Shown here: piece after piece, positions 17,989-27,185 of the stretch
Layout: each line of letters opens with the position of its first letter
Position numbering within the stretch: position 1 is the stretch's first letter
Source: JAPUDQ01 sp964535835
GTDB taxonomy: Bacteria > Patescibacteriota > Saccharimonadia > Saccharimonadales > Saccharimonadaceae
Direction: 5' to 3'
DNA length: 64,000 nucleotides
NCBI GenBank assembly: GCA_964535835.1
Contig: CAZHUZ010000001.1
Coordinates: 46,967 to 110,966, forward strand
Notes under the pieces: model-generated
What the model was told of the DNA's origin: nothing
What the model saw: only the letters and a program-made list of their open reading frames with translations
Databases searched by the model: none
Position numbers and translations under genes: made by a program

Positions 17989-18897
17989 CTATATCTTTTT
18001 GTTTGTTGAACCAAATGCTTCAATCTTCTCTTCGACAACCCGTTGAACGGCATCGTACACCGTTGGCATGAGCTTGACGACTGCATACTCTTTAGGATTG
18101 TCATGGAGAACCTTTTCCAGCGTCGTACGAAATACATAGCGCATATCACTGTTAATATTGATCTTGCTTACACCGATCTTTGCTGCTTGCTCAAAATAAT
18201 GCAGTGGCGTGCCGCTACCACCATGCAAGCTAATCTGACATCCTATCGAATCACGTATTTGTTGGAGCAAATCAAGATCAAGTTGTTTTGGAACAGGATA
18301 TTTACCATGTAAATTTCCGATCGCAGCGGCAAAGGTGTCAATACCCGTCGCCTCTACAAACGCCTTTGCACCTTCTGGAGTACTAAATGTCTTTTTTATC
18401 TCATCATAATTGATATCTTCTTCATGTAGATTACTGCTGCCACCAAAATAATGAGGCTCAGACTCCACTAATGCTCCTGTAAATTTTGCATACTCAACGA
18501 CTTCTTTAGTCTTGGCAATAATTTCTTCGTCTGAGGCATTATGATTTGCTTGACTGACATCGATATGGATAAACTCAAAACCAACATCGATAGCACGCTT
18601 GCAATCCTCAACTGTCGGGCTGTGATCGAGATTGAGATAGACCTCAATACCGTATTCTTTAGCGTAGTTATCGACCATATCGCGGATATTTTCGAGTCCC
18701 ATCGCCGACACTTCACCATCACTAACTTCTATGAGCACCGGAGAATTTTTTGCTTGTGCAGCCCTAGCGATTGCAATGAGTGTTTCTTGATTATCGACAT
18801 TAAATGCGCCAACGGCGAAGTGTTGTTGACGACTGCGCTGCATCAAATGACGTGCGCGCAAACAGTTATCTCGAATATCATGAATAGTAAGGCCCAT
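17989..18897 (-). CDS. fba: Class II fructose-bisphosphate aldolase
   Basis: Zinc-dependent aldolase cleaving fructose-1,6-bisphosphate (or a related ketose bisphosphate) to triose phosphates. The metal-binding His residues sit in LNLDHSPT, AIGNLHGKYP and SLHGGSGTP; the phosphate loop is SKININSDMRY. 302 aa, normal for the family. It starts 2 bp after the pfkB-type kinase stop and is the last sugar-metabolism gene of the minus-strand block. A tagatose- or other ketose-bisphosphate preference cannot be excluded. Confidence 0.92.
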   Translation of the reverse strand: MGLTIHDIRDNCLRARHLMQRSRQQHFAVGAFNVDNQETLIAIARAAQAKNSPVLIEVSDGEVSAMGLENIRDMVDNYAKEYGIEVYLNLDHSPTVEDCKRAIDVGFEFIHIDVSQANHNASDEEIIAKTKEVVEYAKFTGALVESEPHYFGGSSNLHEEDINYDEIKKTFSTPEGAKAFVEATGIDTFAAAIGNLHGKYPVPKQLDLDLLQQIRDSIGCQISLHGGSGTPLHYFEQAAKIGVSKININSDMRYVFRTTLEKVLHDNPKEYAVVKLMPTVYDAVQRVVEEKIEAFGSTNKKI

Positions 18898-18899
18898 AA

Positions 18900-19940
18900 T
18901 TAGTCCAACCTCTTTGCTTTATAGTTAGATGGTGCTTTTTCTAACCATTCTTTTAGCTCACGCGTTGTCAAGAGACCTTCTTGCGCACCCGGATATAGGA
19001 CGACGCTTGCCGGCGTAATCGGCGCAAGCTGCAACGCTCCTTCAAGGCTATATCCTTTTATGAGTGCACCAATAAAAGTACTGGCGTAGGCATCACCGCA
19101 TCCAGTCCGCTCAACAGGAGGCGCAACGTCAGGATAAATCGGCATAAATAAGTGTTGCTTGCCATCGCTTGCATAACTACCTGCTGGACCATCGGTGATG
19201 AGCACTATTTTTGGTCCGAGATCATGCATTTTCGCAAGTAACTCTTTGACGTTGTCATAATTACCGCCCGTAACCTGTACGGCCTCTTCGCGATTGAGCA
19301 CAACTACTTCGGAGCGTTTATATACATGATGTAAGCGCTTGGCGCCAAACTTTATCTGAAATGTGCCTGGCTGAAATGCCAGTTTGACCTCAGGATAGCG
19401 ATCGAGCCACTCCATAATATCGTCATGCATATCGACTGCATTTTCTGCGATAGAACTAAAGTATACCCATTTTGGGATCTCACTCTTATGGAGATGTGGC
19501 CAGTGATAATCATAGTGTTCATGGTTAATGAGGATGGTACGATCATCTTTATACCACAACACGTAGTGATAATTTGTCTTTTTGCCACGTTGCAATTTGA
19601 TCAAAAATGTATCGACACCTTTTTTGGCAAGAGTATCAACTACCTGACGTCCACGATCATCATTGCCTAAGTTGGTTGCCAATGAGCTATTGAGTCCAAG
19701 CTTGGCGAAGTTGACCGCCGCATTTGCAGCATTGCCAACTCCATAAATAACTGTTGAGCGCTCAAAAGGCACTTTCATGCCGTAGGGAATCTCAAGCCAC
19801 TTTTCACCCTTGCCGTTATCCTGCACCCTACCCTGGTCTTCAAACAATCGTATAAAATCATCAATAACCGTATCTCCAACCGAGATAACATCGATACCGT
19901 ATGGATTGTCGTTTACATCATCTTTTCGTTCATCTGACAT
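18900..19940 (-). CDS. PfkB/ribokinase-family sugar kinase
   Basis: ATP-dependent kinase of the ribokinase fold. Substrate-site and ATP-site motifs are present: YGVGNAANAAVNFAKLG (family signature 1 region), VVLNREEAVQVTG and DGPAGSYASDG, then ERTGCGDAYASTF with the catalytic GCGD. 346 aa. The ribosome site AAGGAG lies 7 nt upstream. Its place between tktC and fba suggests phosphorylation of fructose-6-phosphate or a pentose/ketose phosphate feeding the aldolase. The canonical PfkA is not in this window, so a role as the 6-phosphofructokinase is possible but unproven. Confidence 0.87.
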   Translation of the reverse strand: MSDERKDDVNDNPYGIDVISVGDTVIDDFIRLFEDQGRVQDNGKGEKWLEIPYGMKVPFERSTVIYGVGNAANAAVNFAKLGLNSSLATNLGNDDRGRQVVDTLAKKGVDTFLIKLQRGKKTNYHYVLWYKDDRTILINHEHYDYHWPHLHKSEIPKWVYFSSIAENAVDMHDDIMEWLDRYPEVKLAFQPGTFQIKFGAKRLHHVYKRSEVVVLNREEAVQVTGGNYDNVKELLAKMHDLGPKIVLITDGPAGSYASDGKQHLFMPIYPDVAPPVERTGCGDAYASTFIGALIKGYSLEGALQLAPITPASVVLYPGAQEGLLTTRELKEWLEKAPSNYKAKRLD

Positions 19941-19942
19941 GA

Positions 19943-20941
19943 TTATTCTCCTTGGTGATACTGTGGATTAATTTTGATAAAGTCTTTTACTGATTCACAG
20001 ATATGTGGGGCAGTGAGGTGAAAATAATCAAGTAATTCTTCAGGCTTGCCGGACTCTCCAAAGCGATCATGTATACCCAGCCGTCGTATCGGTACGGGTA
20101 GTGTATCTGACGCAAGCTCACACACTGCACTGCCAAATCCTCCGGCAATTTGCGCCTCTTCAACGGTAACGGCACGACCGCATTTTATGAGAGAGGGCAA
20201 AATAGTATCCTTGTCGAGTGGTTTTATAGTTGGCACATGTAACACCTCGGCCTCTATACCGGCATCAGCCAACAATTCTGCTGCTACGAGGCATTGATAG
20301 GTCATCGTACCCGTTCCCAGCAGACAGACATCAGTTCCTTTGCGAAGAACATAGGCTCGCCCAATTTCAAACGGTGATTCATCCGTGCTATATACGGGTG
20401 TTGGCTCTCGTGCAAGGCGTAGATAGGTTGGACTGTCCTGGCGAGCAATAGCTAGTGTTGCTTTTTCAGCCTCTTTACTGTCACCGGGTGCAATCACTAT
20501 CATATTTGGCAACACCCGCATCATTGCAATATCTTCAAGCATCTGGTGTGTCGCACCATCTGGACCAACCGAGATACCGGCATGTGAACCGACGATGCAA
20601 CTAAACCGTTCGTTGAGGCATAGTGTTGTACGTATTTGCTCCCAGTTTCGTCCGGGACTAAACGCAGCATAACTACTAGCAAAGGGTTTCTTGCCCATGC
20701 CACTCATCCCCGCAGCGACAGTGACAAGGTTTTGCTCAGCTACACCGACTTCGACAAAACGCTCCGGATGCGCTTCCTTAAATAAATGCATTTGCGTCGA
20801 CTCTGTTAGATCAGCACAGAGTGCTACAACTCGCTCGTCTTCATCACCCGCCTGCTTCAACCCTTTGCCAAAACCTTTGCGGATGGGTTCTGTTTCGATA
20901 TTAGAATTACCAATTTTTGAATTAAGGTAAAAGTTATTCAT
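19943..20941 (-). CDS. Transketolase, C-terminal subunit
   Basis: Pyrimidine-binding and C-terminal domains of a split transketolase. Seen: RVVALCADLTES, ERFVEVGVAEQNLVTVAAGM (the TPP-activating Glu), KPFASSYAAFSPGRNWEQIR, GSHAGISVGPDGATHQMLED and the C-terminal AVTVEEAQIAGGFGSAV. The start MNNFYLNSK has an AGGAG site and overlaps the upstream subunit's stop by 8 bp, so the two halves are probably made in equal amounts. Works in the non-oxidative pentose phosphate pathway. Confidence 0.93.
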   Translation of the reverse strand: MNNFYLNSKIGNSNIETEPIRKGFGKGLKQAGDEDERVVALCADLTESTQMHLFKEAHPERFVEVGVAEQNLVTVAAGMSGMGKKPFASSYAAFSPGRNWEQIRTTLCLNERFSCIVGSHAGISVGPDGATHQMLEDIAMMRVLPNMIVIAPGDSKEAEKATLAIARQDSPTYLRLAREPTPVYSTDESPFEIGRAYVLRKGTDVCLLGTGTMTYQCLVAAELLADAGIEAEVLHVPTIKPLDKDTILPSLIKCGRAVTVEEAQIAGGFGSAVCELASDTLPVPIRRLGIHDRFGESGKPEELLDYFHLTAPHICESVKDFIKINPQYHQGE

Positions 20942-21794
20942 GTTCACTCCTGATTTTTCCTTCGAGTGTACGTAGTTTTTTGAGAGCATCACGCGCCTGT
21001 TCGCTATTTGGTGGAGCCCCATGCCAATGATAGTCATATTCCATAAAATCAACACCTCTACCCGGAACCGTATGAGCTATTATTACGCTTGGCTTATTGG
21101 TGATTGCACGCGCCATGCTACATGCGTCAATGATGCTTTCGATATTATTGCCATCGATTTCCTGGACATGCCAGCCAAAACTCTCCCATTTTCCCCGTAG
21201 GTCCTCAAGTGGCATAACATCTTCTGTATTGCCGTCGATCTGAATATTGTTGCGATCAATGATGCCGATGAGATTGTGCAATTTGTACTTACCTGCAAAC
21301 ATCGCTGCTTCCCAGATATTTCCTTCGTTTAGTTCGCCATCACCCATCATGACATAGACCCAGCGTTGTGGACCGTGATCCATATAGTGCATGACATACG
21401 CCATACCGGCTCCCTGACTAAGGCCTTCACCCAAGGGACCGCTTGTCGTCTCCATACCCGGCAGACGCGTGCGCTCTGGATGGCCCTGTAATCGACTACC
21501 AAATTGACGAAGTGTCTCTAGCTCCTTAACCGGAAAATATCCGGCACGAGCCATCGTCGCATATCTCACCGGCACAGTATGGCCATTGCTAAGTATGAGA
21601 ATATCTCTATCTTTTTGATCTGGATCATGTGGGTCGTGATTCATGACGTTAAAATACAGTGCAGTAAAAATATCAGCCATTCCGAGCGGGCCTGCACTAT
21701 GACCTGATCCGGCCTGTTCAAGCATCTTTATAATATCCTGACGAATTGTGTTCGCCATAGCATCGAGTTGTTTCAATGTCAGTTGCCCACTCAT
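20934..21794 (-). CDS. Transketolase, N-terminal (TPP-binding) subunit
   Basis: Carries the thiamine-pyrophosphate and metal site: GSGHSAGPLGMADIFTALYF, GPLGEGLSQGAGMAYVM and the GDG...N motif (MMGDGELNEGNIWEAAMFAG, then IDRNN). The partner subunit overlaps at its 3' end. Together they interconvert xylulose-5-P, ribose-5-P and erythrose-4-P. A TAAAAT box lies 8 nt before the ATG. 286 aa, normal for a split N-half. Confidence 0.94.
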   Translation of the reverse strand: MSGQLTLKQLDAMANTIRQDIIKMLEQAGSGHSAGPLGMADIFTALYFNVMNHDPHDPDQKDRDILILSNGHTVPVRYATMARAGYFPVKELETLRQFGSRLQGHPERTRLPGMETTSGPLGEGLSQGAGMAYVMHYMDHGPQRWVYVMMGDGELNEGNIWEAAMFAGKYKLHNLIGIIDRNNIQIDGNTEDVMPLEDLRGKWESFGWHVQEIDGNNIESIIDACSMARAITNKPSVIIAHTVPGRGVDFMEYDYHWHGAPPNSEQARDALKKLRTLEGKIRSEHE

Positions 21795-21837
21795 TACCTA
21801 TCATTTTACCATAAGCATAAATTTCAGTTGAGACAGT

Positions 21838-22497
21838 CTACATTCTATGATAATAAACTCGTATCTGGTCTACTATATCGTCATAGGCTAGTTTGATATC
21901 ATCCTGTGTCCAAAGTGCCCCGCCTATATTTAGAACGTCTATGCCCCCATCTGCAAGCATTGCCACATTAATTCGATTAATCCCACCATCCCAGCCAATC
22001 TCTATGTCATGACGAAGATTACGTACCTGTGCAACTTTATCTAATACTGACATATCAATACCTGCACTTTGTTCACCTAGTCTACCCGCAAAAAGTAAAA
22101 CATGATCAGACTCATAGATATATTTTGTTGCTCTTTCAACTGTAGTCTCGGGTAATAGTGCGATACCCGCCTTTATACCAAAACGTTTTACATGCTGAAT
22201 GTATGACAAAACATCACCTTGTGATTCATAATGAAATATAATCATATGTGGGTTAAGGCTTACTAATGTCTCGAGGTGTTCTCCGGGTGACTGGTACATC
22301 AGATGTATATCAACCACCATACTTTCCGGCCACCAAAGCTGAATCGGATTAATATTATGATGTGGTGCGAAGATACCATCCATTAGATCGACTTGAACCC
22401 GCGACGCAAACGACACTTTTTCTATCAATGTCTTATATCGGCTGGGGTCTTCGGAGTCCGACAGGACTGCAGGACATACTATCGGATATTGCCCCAT
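21838..22497 (-). CDS. rpe: Ribulose-phosphate 3-epimerase
   Basis: TIM-barrel epimerase of ribulose-5-P and xylulose-5-P. Family features: CPAVLS near the N-terminus, VQVDLMDGIFAPHHN (metal His/Asp), VVDIHLMYQSP, IFHYES and the phosphate-binding IGWDGGINRINVAMLADGG. 219 aa. Somewhat divergent (DLMDGIF in place of the usual DVMDG), but the order of motifs fits. Placed beside tkt and rpiB, completing the non-oxidative pentose phosphate set. Confidence 0.85.
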   Translation of the reverse strand: MGQYPIVCPAVLSDSEDPSRYKTLIEKVSFASRVQVDLMDGIFAPHHNINPIQLWWPESMVVDIHLMYQSPGEHLETLVSLNPHMIIFHYESQGDVLSYIQHVKRFGIKAGIALLPETTVERATKYIYESDHVLLFAGRLGEQSAGIDMSVLDKVAQVRNLRHDIEIGWDGGINRINVAMLADGGIDVLNIGGALWTQDDIKLAYDDIVDQIRVYYHRM

Positions 22498-22500
22498 GGG

Positions 22501-22932
22501 CTACGTTCTCCTTGTCAAGATTGAAGCTAAAACTAATCTCAAAGATAATATAAATAGACCCACAATCGGCAACCACCGTACTAAAAATTGTAGAGATGTA
22601 GGCAAGATGACAAGATATGATAGTGCTACTATCGTAGCCAATATGAGGTATATACCCAAAAATACAACTCGGTCAATTATATTACGGTCAATTTGATATG
22701 ATTTTGCAATCAATACGTAAATGATATCAAATACCAGAAATGTTCCTAGAAAATAGATTAATTGACCTATATAGGACATTGCCGGACCCTTGTCATACAT
22801 CATTTCCATTGCTGAAAATACCAACAATATAAACCCTACCAACAATATACGCGCAGCTACCCCCCAATAGGATAAGGCCGAAATAAGATATCTCAAGAAT
22901 ATATGGTAGCTATAACGATTATGTTCGGTCAT
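22501..22932 (-). CDS. Four-TM membrane protein, unknown
   Basis: Not recognised. 143 aa with four hydrophobic helices (about 18-38, 46-70, 86-108 and 113-133) and short loops; it ends in a basic RLVLASILTRRT. Inserted between rpiB and rpe. A TATAGT box lies 8 nt before the ATG, so it may also start its own leaderless transcript within the carbon-metabolism block. Confidence 0.6.
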   Translation of the reverse strand: MTEHNRYSYHIFLRYLISALSYWGVAARILLVGFILLVFSAMEMMYDKGPAMSYIGQLIYFLGTFLVFDIIYVLIAKSYQIDRNIIDRVVFLGIYLILATIVALSYLVILPTSLQFLVRWLPIVGLFILSLRLVLASILTRRT

Positions 22933-22961
22933 TTTATTTAACTATAAAGGTCTTTCTGTTC

Positions 22962-23414
22962 TTACGCAAGATCATCTAGCTGTCGATTACGTCGTCGATA
23001 GCGCTCGGCATTGGCAAACGGTGTCCCTAACCAGGCATCAATAATTTTTTTCCACTCACTGGGATCATCATCGAGCACCCGCGCGGGAAGACACAATACA
23101 TTGCTGTCATTGTCATTTCGCGTTGCTTTCGCTTCAAAACTATCCCATATCACACTCGCTCGAATACCACGAAAACGATTTGCCGCCATCGCCATACCTT
23201 GCCCGCCGGTACAGAGCAGAATTGCTCGTGGATCATCACTCGTATCGCCGATCACCTTTGTGCAAGCAAGTGCCGCAAACTGCGGAAAATCGTCATGCGG
23301 ATCAAGCTCTTTGTCACCAATGTCATGAACGTCATGCCCTCGTTTACTGAGGTAGGCAAAGACATCTTCTTTGAGATGAAATCCGCCATGATCGCTCCCT
23401 AGGTATATTCTCAT
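22962..23414 (-). CDS. rpiB: Ribose-5-phosphate isomerase B
   Basis: Interconverts ribose-5-P and ribulose-5-P. The N-terminal LGSDHGGFHLKEDV and DIGDKELDPHDDFPQFA match the RpiB/LacAB family. The anion-hole loop reads LCTGGQGMAMAANRFRGIRA; I expect CGTGIGM or CGSGIGM there, so this loop is divergent though its shape is kept. 150 aa, typical length. It follows gap by 3 bp with an AGGA ribosome site overlapping the gap stop. Confidence 0.88.
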   Translation of the reverse strand: MRIYLGSDHGGFHLKEDVFAYLSKRGHDVHDIGDKELDPHDDFPQFAALACTKVIGDTSDDPRAILLCTGGQGMAMAANRFRGIRASVIWDSFEAKATRNDNDSNVLCLPARVLDDDPSEWKKIIDAWLGTPFANAERYRRRNRQLDDLA

Positions 23415-23417
23415 ACG

Positions 23418-24431
23418 TTATTTTCCTATTGTTTTTGCGACATCTGCCGTCAACTCAACGAGGCGATTACTATAGCCCCATTCATTGTCGTACCATGCAA
23501 CAACTTTGAGCATGTTACCACCAATTACTGCCGTCAAAGGCAAATCAACGATACAGCTATGACTGTTTCCTTTAAAATCACACGAGACCAGTTCTTCCTC
23601 GGTTACATCTAAAATACCTTGGTAAAACGGTTCTTTGGCTGCAGATCGAAATGTGTCATTGACTTCTTCGACAGTTACATCTCGTTTGAGCAGGACAACA
23701 AAATCACTCATGCTTACAACAGGTGTCGGAACACGTACTGATAAACCACCGAATCTGTTCTCAAGCGCAGGCAATGCTTTTGCTGCAGCAATACTTGCTC
23801 CCGTTGTCGTCGGAACGATGTTCTCCGCTGCACTACGTGCTTCACGCAAGTCTTTGGCAGGAGCATCTTGAAGTTTCTGGCTAGCAGTATAACTGTGGAC
23901 TGTTGTCATCATGGCTTTTTCAATACCAAAATGACTCTCAAGCACACTCATTACAGGCGTGATGCAATTCGTAGTACACGACGCATTACTGACAACATCT
24001 GTTGCGCCCTTGATCTTGTCATCATTGACACCTAACACGATAGTATCAGCGCCTTCACCTTTTGCTGGAGCCGAGATAATGACTTTTTTTGCACCAGCAG
24101 GGTCGATATGCGCGCGGGCCTTTGCAGGATCTACAAAAAACCCAGTTGATTCGATCACGACATCAACACCCATCTCTTCCCAAGGCAAATTTGCTGGTTC
24201 TTTTTCGGCGAGTACCTTTATGTGCTTGTCATCGACAATGATGCCATTGTTGTCATGGCTTACTTTGTGTTCGTATTCGCCATAGTTTGAATCATGTTTT
24301 AGTAAGTGAGCCAATGTTTTTGTATCAGTCAAATCATTGATAGCGACGATTTCCAGATCACTGCGATCAAACGCAATCTTAAACGCGTTGCGACCGATAC
24401 GCCCGAATCCATTAATTGCTAGTTTTGCCAT
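23418..24431 (-). CDS. gap: Glyceraldehyde-3-phosphate dehydrogenase
   Basis: NAD(P)-dependent glycolytic dehydrogenase. NGFGRIGRNAFKIAF is the nucleotide-binding N-terminus, SNASCTTNCITPV carries the catalytic Cys, and HSYTASQKLQD and WYDNEWGYSNRL are family hallmarks. 337 aa. First gene of the minus-strand carbon block; the leader has an AAGGA site about 10 nt before the ATG and a TATACT about 45 bp upstream, back-to-back with the relA promoter. Confidence 0.97.
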   Translation of the reverse strand: MAKLAINGFGRIGRNAFKIAFDRSDLEIVAINDLTDTKTLAHLLKHDSNYGEYEHKVSHDNNGIIVDDKHIKVLAEKEPANLPWEEMGVDVVIESTGFFVDPAKARAHIDPAGAKKVIISAPAKGEGADTIVLGVNDDKIKGATDVVSNASCTTNCITPVMSVLESHFGIEKAMMTTVHSYTASQKLQDAPAKDLREARSAAENIVPTTTGASIAAAKALPALENRFGGLSVRVPTPVVSMSDFVVLLKRDVTVEEVNDTFRSAAKEPFYQGILDVTEEELVSCDFKGNSHSCIVDLPLTAVIGGNMLKVVAWYDNEWGYSNRLVELTADVAKTIGK

Positions 24432-24510
24432 TGTTCACCCATCCTTCTTTTAAACCGTTAGCATATTCGCTCTTTAGTATATATCGTCTGTCCATCGAAG
24501 TGCAATCCGT

Positions 24511-24516
24511 TATAAT
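24511..24516 (+). promoter_or_regulatory. -10 box of relA/spoT, leaderless
   Basis: TATAAT with exactly 7 nt (AGAATCC) before the ATG at 24524; no ribosome site. Confidence 0.7.
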
Positions 24517-24523
24517 AGAATCC

Positions 24524-25993
24524 ATGAAAAAGCATCAGCTGTTGACGCTGGCAAAGAAATACTACGATGACGATCAGATCGCTGAGCTGACGAGCGCGAT
24601 CGACCTCGCAACTGAGAAACATGCTGGGCAAAAACGAAACAGCAACGAACCGTATGTTACTCACCCTTTGGCAGTCGCGAGTGTGTTGATCGAATGGGGT
24701 ATGGATATCGATACGGTTATCGCTGGGGTTTTGCACGATACCATCGAGGACACCGATACTAGCTTCGAAGAAATCGAGAAGTTCTTTGGTCGTGACGTTG
24801 CTTTTTTGGTTGAGGGAGTAACAAAAGTCAGTCGTGCGCGTGCCGGTATGAAAGACCTCAGTCATTATCTCCCAGAAACCAAAGACAATCTCACCAAACT
24901 ACTTATTGCAGTAGGCCAAGATGTTCGCGTGATTATCATCAAGCTTGCTGACCGATTACACAATATGCAGACATTGCGACATATGCCACCCGCCAAGCAG
25001 CAAAAAATTGCTCGTGAGACCATCGAGGTTTTTGCCCCTATTGCCGATCGCCTCAACATGGGACGTGTTCGTGTCCAGCTCGAAGAATTAGCATTTTCCT
25101 ACCTCGACCCTAGCGAATACAATCGCCTCAAAAAAGAGATCAGTGTACGAATAGGCAAAAGTCGCAAACAATTCAACCAAGTCCGTACGACAATTGATTC
25201 AAAGTTAAACGACGAAAAGATCACCCATGAGATTGATGGCCGCGTCAAAAGCGTATATAGCCTCTACAAAAAACTTCGGAAAATTCCTGATATAGATGAA
25301 ATTTACGATATCTTAGCCTTACGAGTAATTGTTGATGATGTTACAACCTGCTATCTTGTACTGGGCATCATACACGGTTTGTATCCACCTATGGTCAATC
25401 GTATCAAAGATTACATAGCGCGGCCAAAGCTAAATGGTTATCAGAGCCTTCATACAACTGTTATGGCCAACAACGGACAAATTATAGAATTCCAAATTCG
25501 TACATCTCAGATGCATGATTACGCCGAGCGGGGATTGGCGGCGAGCTTTCACTACAATGAGCAAAAGCTGACTGATGCATATCAAAAAGGTCATATCGCT
25601 GAGATGCCCGCTGATTTGCGCTGGATACGCGAGCTACAGGAAGTTGCTGCCCAACTCAGTGAAGGTAAAGAAGTTGATGTCGAGCATCTCAAAATCGACC
25701 TCTTTGGTGATCGAATTTTTGTGTACTCACCAAAGGGAGATATATACGATCTCCCCGAAGGCGCAAGCCCATTAGATTTTGCCTATCGTATCCACAGTGA
25801 TCTCGGAGAAAAAGCATCAGGATTTATCGTCAATGGCAAGATGGAAAAATTTAACTACAAACTACAAAATGGTGACGTCGTCGAAGTTATCACAAAGAAA
25901 AATGCTAAACCAAACCAAGATTGGCTAGGATGGGTATTTACATCCCATGCTCGTAGCAAGATTCGCACACAGCTCAATCGCAACAAAAAATAA
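24524..25993 (+). CDS. (p)ppGpp synthetase/hydrolase (RelA/SpoT homologue) lacking C-terminal ACT
   Basis: Stringent-response enzyme, 489 aa. An HD hydrolase domain comes first (YVTHPLAVASVLIEW, AGVLHDTIEDTD, KLADRLHNMQTLRHM), then the synthetase domain (GRVKSVYSLYKKLRK, DIYDILALRVIVDD-like segment, YQSLHTTVMA) and a TGS domain (VYSPKGDIYDLPEGASPLDF). It stops right after TGS, without the helical, zinc-finger and ACT regions of full-length Rel. Both hydrolase His-Asp and synthetase residues look intact, so it is probably bifunctional. Ribosome-linked regulation may be reduced by the short C-terminus. Confidence 0.95.
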   Translation: MKKHQLLTLAKKYYDDDQIAELTSAIDLATEKHAGQKRNSNEPYVTHPLAVASVLIEWGMDIDTVIAGVLHDTIEDTDTSFEEIEKFFGRDVAFLVEGVTKVSRARAGMKDLSHYLPETKDNLTKLLIAVGQDVRVIIIKLADRLHNMQTLRHMPPAKQQKIARETIEVFAPIADRLNMGRVRVQLEELAFSYLDPSEYNRLKKEISVRIGKSRKQFNQVRTTIDSKLNDEKITHEIDGRVKSVYSLYKKLRKIPDIDEIYDILALRVIVDDVTTCYLVLGIIHGLYPPMVNRIKDYIARPKLNGYQSLHTTVMANNGQIIEFQIRTSQMHDYAERGLAASFHYNEQKLTDAYQKGHIAEMPADLRWIRELQEVAAQLSEGKEVDVEHLKIDLFGDRIFVYSPKGDIYDLPEGASPLDFAYRIHSDLGEKASGFIVNGKMEKFNYKLQNGDVVEVITKKNAKPNQDWLGWVFTSHARSKIRTQLNRNKK

Positions 25994-26443
25994 TCAAGTT
26001 TCTATCAAGCGTTCATCAACAACGCGCATCAGTGCTTTTTCGATAAAATCATCAAAGTAAAATCCGCTAAATGATATGTGCAACAACTCATCAAGCGTTA
26101 CCCATCGGTATGACTCATGCTCATAACTTAGTGTCACTGACAAAGAGGATGTTCGCACAATATACAATTGCTTTTCAACAAGTGCGTCAACACCGGGCAC
26201 AATTGTCGTCATCGCACTTACTTTATGTAACTGCGCTGGATCGACCACAATACCCGTTTCTTCATATATCTCTCGTACCACTCCATCACGAGGCTGCTCA
26301 TCTTTTTCAATTATCCCACCAGGCAGATCAGCCGAATATGATAATCTCGGATATTTGGTATGCTCGCCAATTGTCAACAACAGTACACGATGCTCGACAT
26401 TGACGACAAGGCACTTAGCCACAAGGCCATTAATTTTTTGCAT
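25994..26443 (-). CDS. NUDIX hydrolase
   Basis: Pyrophosphohydrolase of nucleotide derivatives. A complete Nudix box is present: G-x5-E-x7-REI-x-EE-x-G-I within the segment from GGIIEKDEQ to REIYEETGI, around residues 40-62. About 149 aa. The start is the ATG at MQKINGLVAK; an in-frame TTG four codons earlier is possible. It lies convergent to relA with no gap and follows the pyrophosphatase gene. The substrate is not predictable. Confidence 0.9.
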   Translation of the reverse strand: MQKINGLVAKCLVVNVEHRVLLLTIGEHTKYPRLSYSADLPGGIIEKDEQPRDGVVREIYEETGIVVDPAQLHKVSAMTTIVPGVDALVEKQLYIVRTSSLSVTLSYEHESYRWVTLDELLHISFSGFYFDDFIEKALMRVVDERLIET

Positions 26444-26462
26444 AGAAAACGACAATGACAGA

Positions 26463-26996
26463 TTATTGCTGTGCGCTATAACGCTCGCGGCATTGCTTGA
26501 TAACTGTTTTTGCTTCCTCTACATCACCCCACCCAAGTACTTTTGTGCTACCTGGTTTTTTGAGGTCTTTATAGTGCATAAAGTGATGTTCTATTTTCTG
26601 TTTCCATCGATCATGGAGATCGGCTAATGATTGAATAGCGTTGTCGGTATTGCGGTCATCCTCTGGAACACAGATAATTTTATCGTCTACTTCGCCGTCA
26701 TCTTCAAATTTGAGAACACCAATTATTTTGGCGGTTAAGAATACTCCTGTTGGGATAGGATCATTAGTAAGTACGAGCGTATCTAGTTCGTCCCCGTCCT
26801 CATCGAGAGTTGCTGGGATAAATCCATAATTGACCGGCTTGGCAAAAATACTTGGCTCTACCCTATCGAGTTGAAATGCTGCCACATGGCGATTCCATTC
26901 GATCTTGAGTGTTGACCATTTCGGCACTTCTATAACTGTGTTAACGACACCGTTATCAATATCTCCAGGCGTCAAGACTTTATTAAAATCAGGCAT
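26463..26996 (-). CDS. ppa: Inorganic pyrophosphatase (family I)
   Basis: Hydrolyses pyrophosphate released by biosynthesis. The family signature DEDGDELDTLVLT carries three metal-binding Asp residues; PVNYGFIPATL, IEVPKWSTLKIEW and HHFMHYKDL are also typical. 177 aa after choosing MPDFNKVLTP as start, which has AAGGAG 8 nt upstream; the longer frame is discarded. Confidence 0.96.
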   Translation of the reverse strand: MPDFNKVLTPGDIDNGVVNTVIEVPKWSTLKIEWNRHVAAFQLDRVEPSIFAKPVNYGFIPATLDEDGDELDTLVLTNDPIPTGVFLTAKIIGVLKFEDDGEVDDKIICVPEDDRNTDNAIQSLADLHDRWKQKIEHHFMHYKDLKKPGSTKVLGWGDVEEAKTVIKQCRERYSAQQ

Positions 26997-27041
26997 AAGA
27001 TAGCTCCTTATCTTATTTATAATTGCTTGTTTGCTAAGTAT

Positions 27042-27047
27042 ATTATA
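27042..27047 (-). promoter_or_regulatory. -10 box of ppa with a conventional leader
   Basis: TATAAT on the minus strand about 45 nt upstream of the ppa ATG; the AAGGAG ribosome site lies in the leader. Confidence 0.55.
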
Positions 27048-27173
27048 CCTGTTGTTACTGGTAAGTAATAGATCTCTACGACTAAAAAGCAAAACGAGAT
27101 AGGCAAAAAGCAAAAAAGACTATGTACGATAATCCGTAATGCTTTTTGCATATCCCTAATTGCCAGTCAGTGT

Positions 27174-27179
27174 TATACT
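27174..27179 (+). promoter_or_regulatory. Extended -10 of GDPD gene, leaderless
   Basis: TGTTATACT (TG plus TATACT) with 6 nt before the ATG at 27186. Confidence 0.65.
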
Positions 27180-27185
27180 GACGCC

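Noticed and set aside
27100..27150. Inverted pair GCAAAAAGC/GCTTTTTGC as a terminator
   Set aside because: It sits between two divergent genes where no transcript should end; probably chance pairing of A/T tracts.
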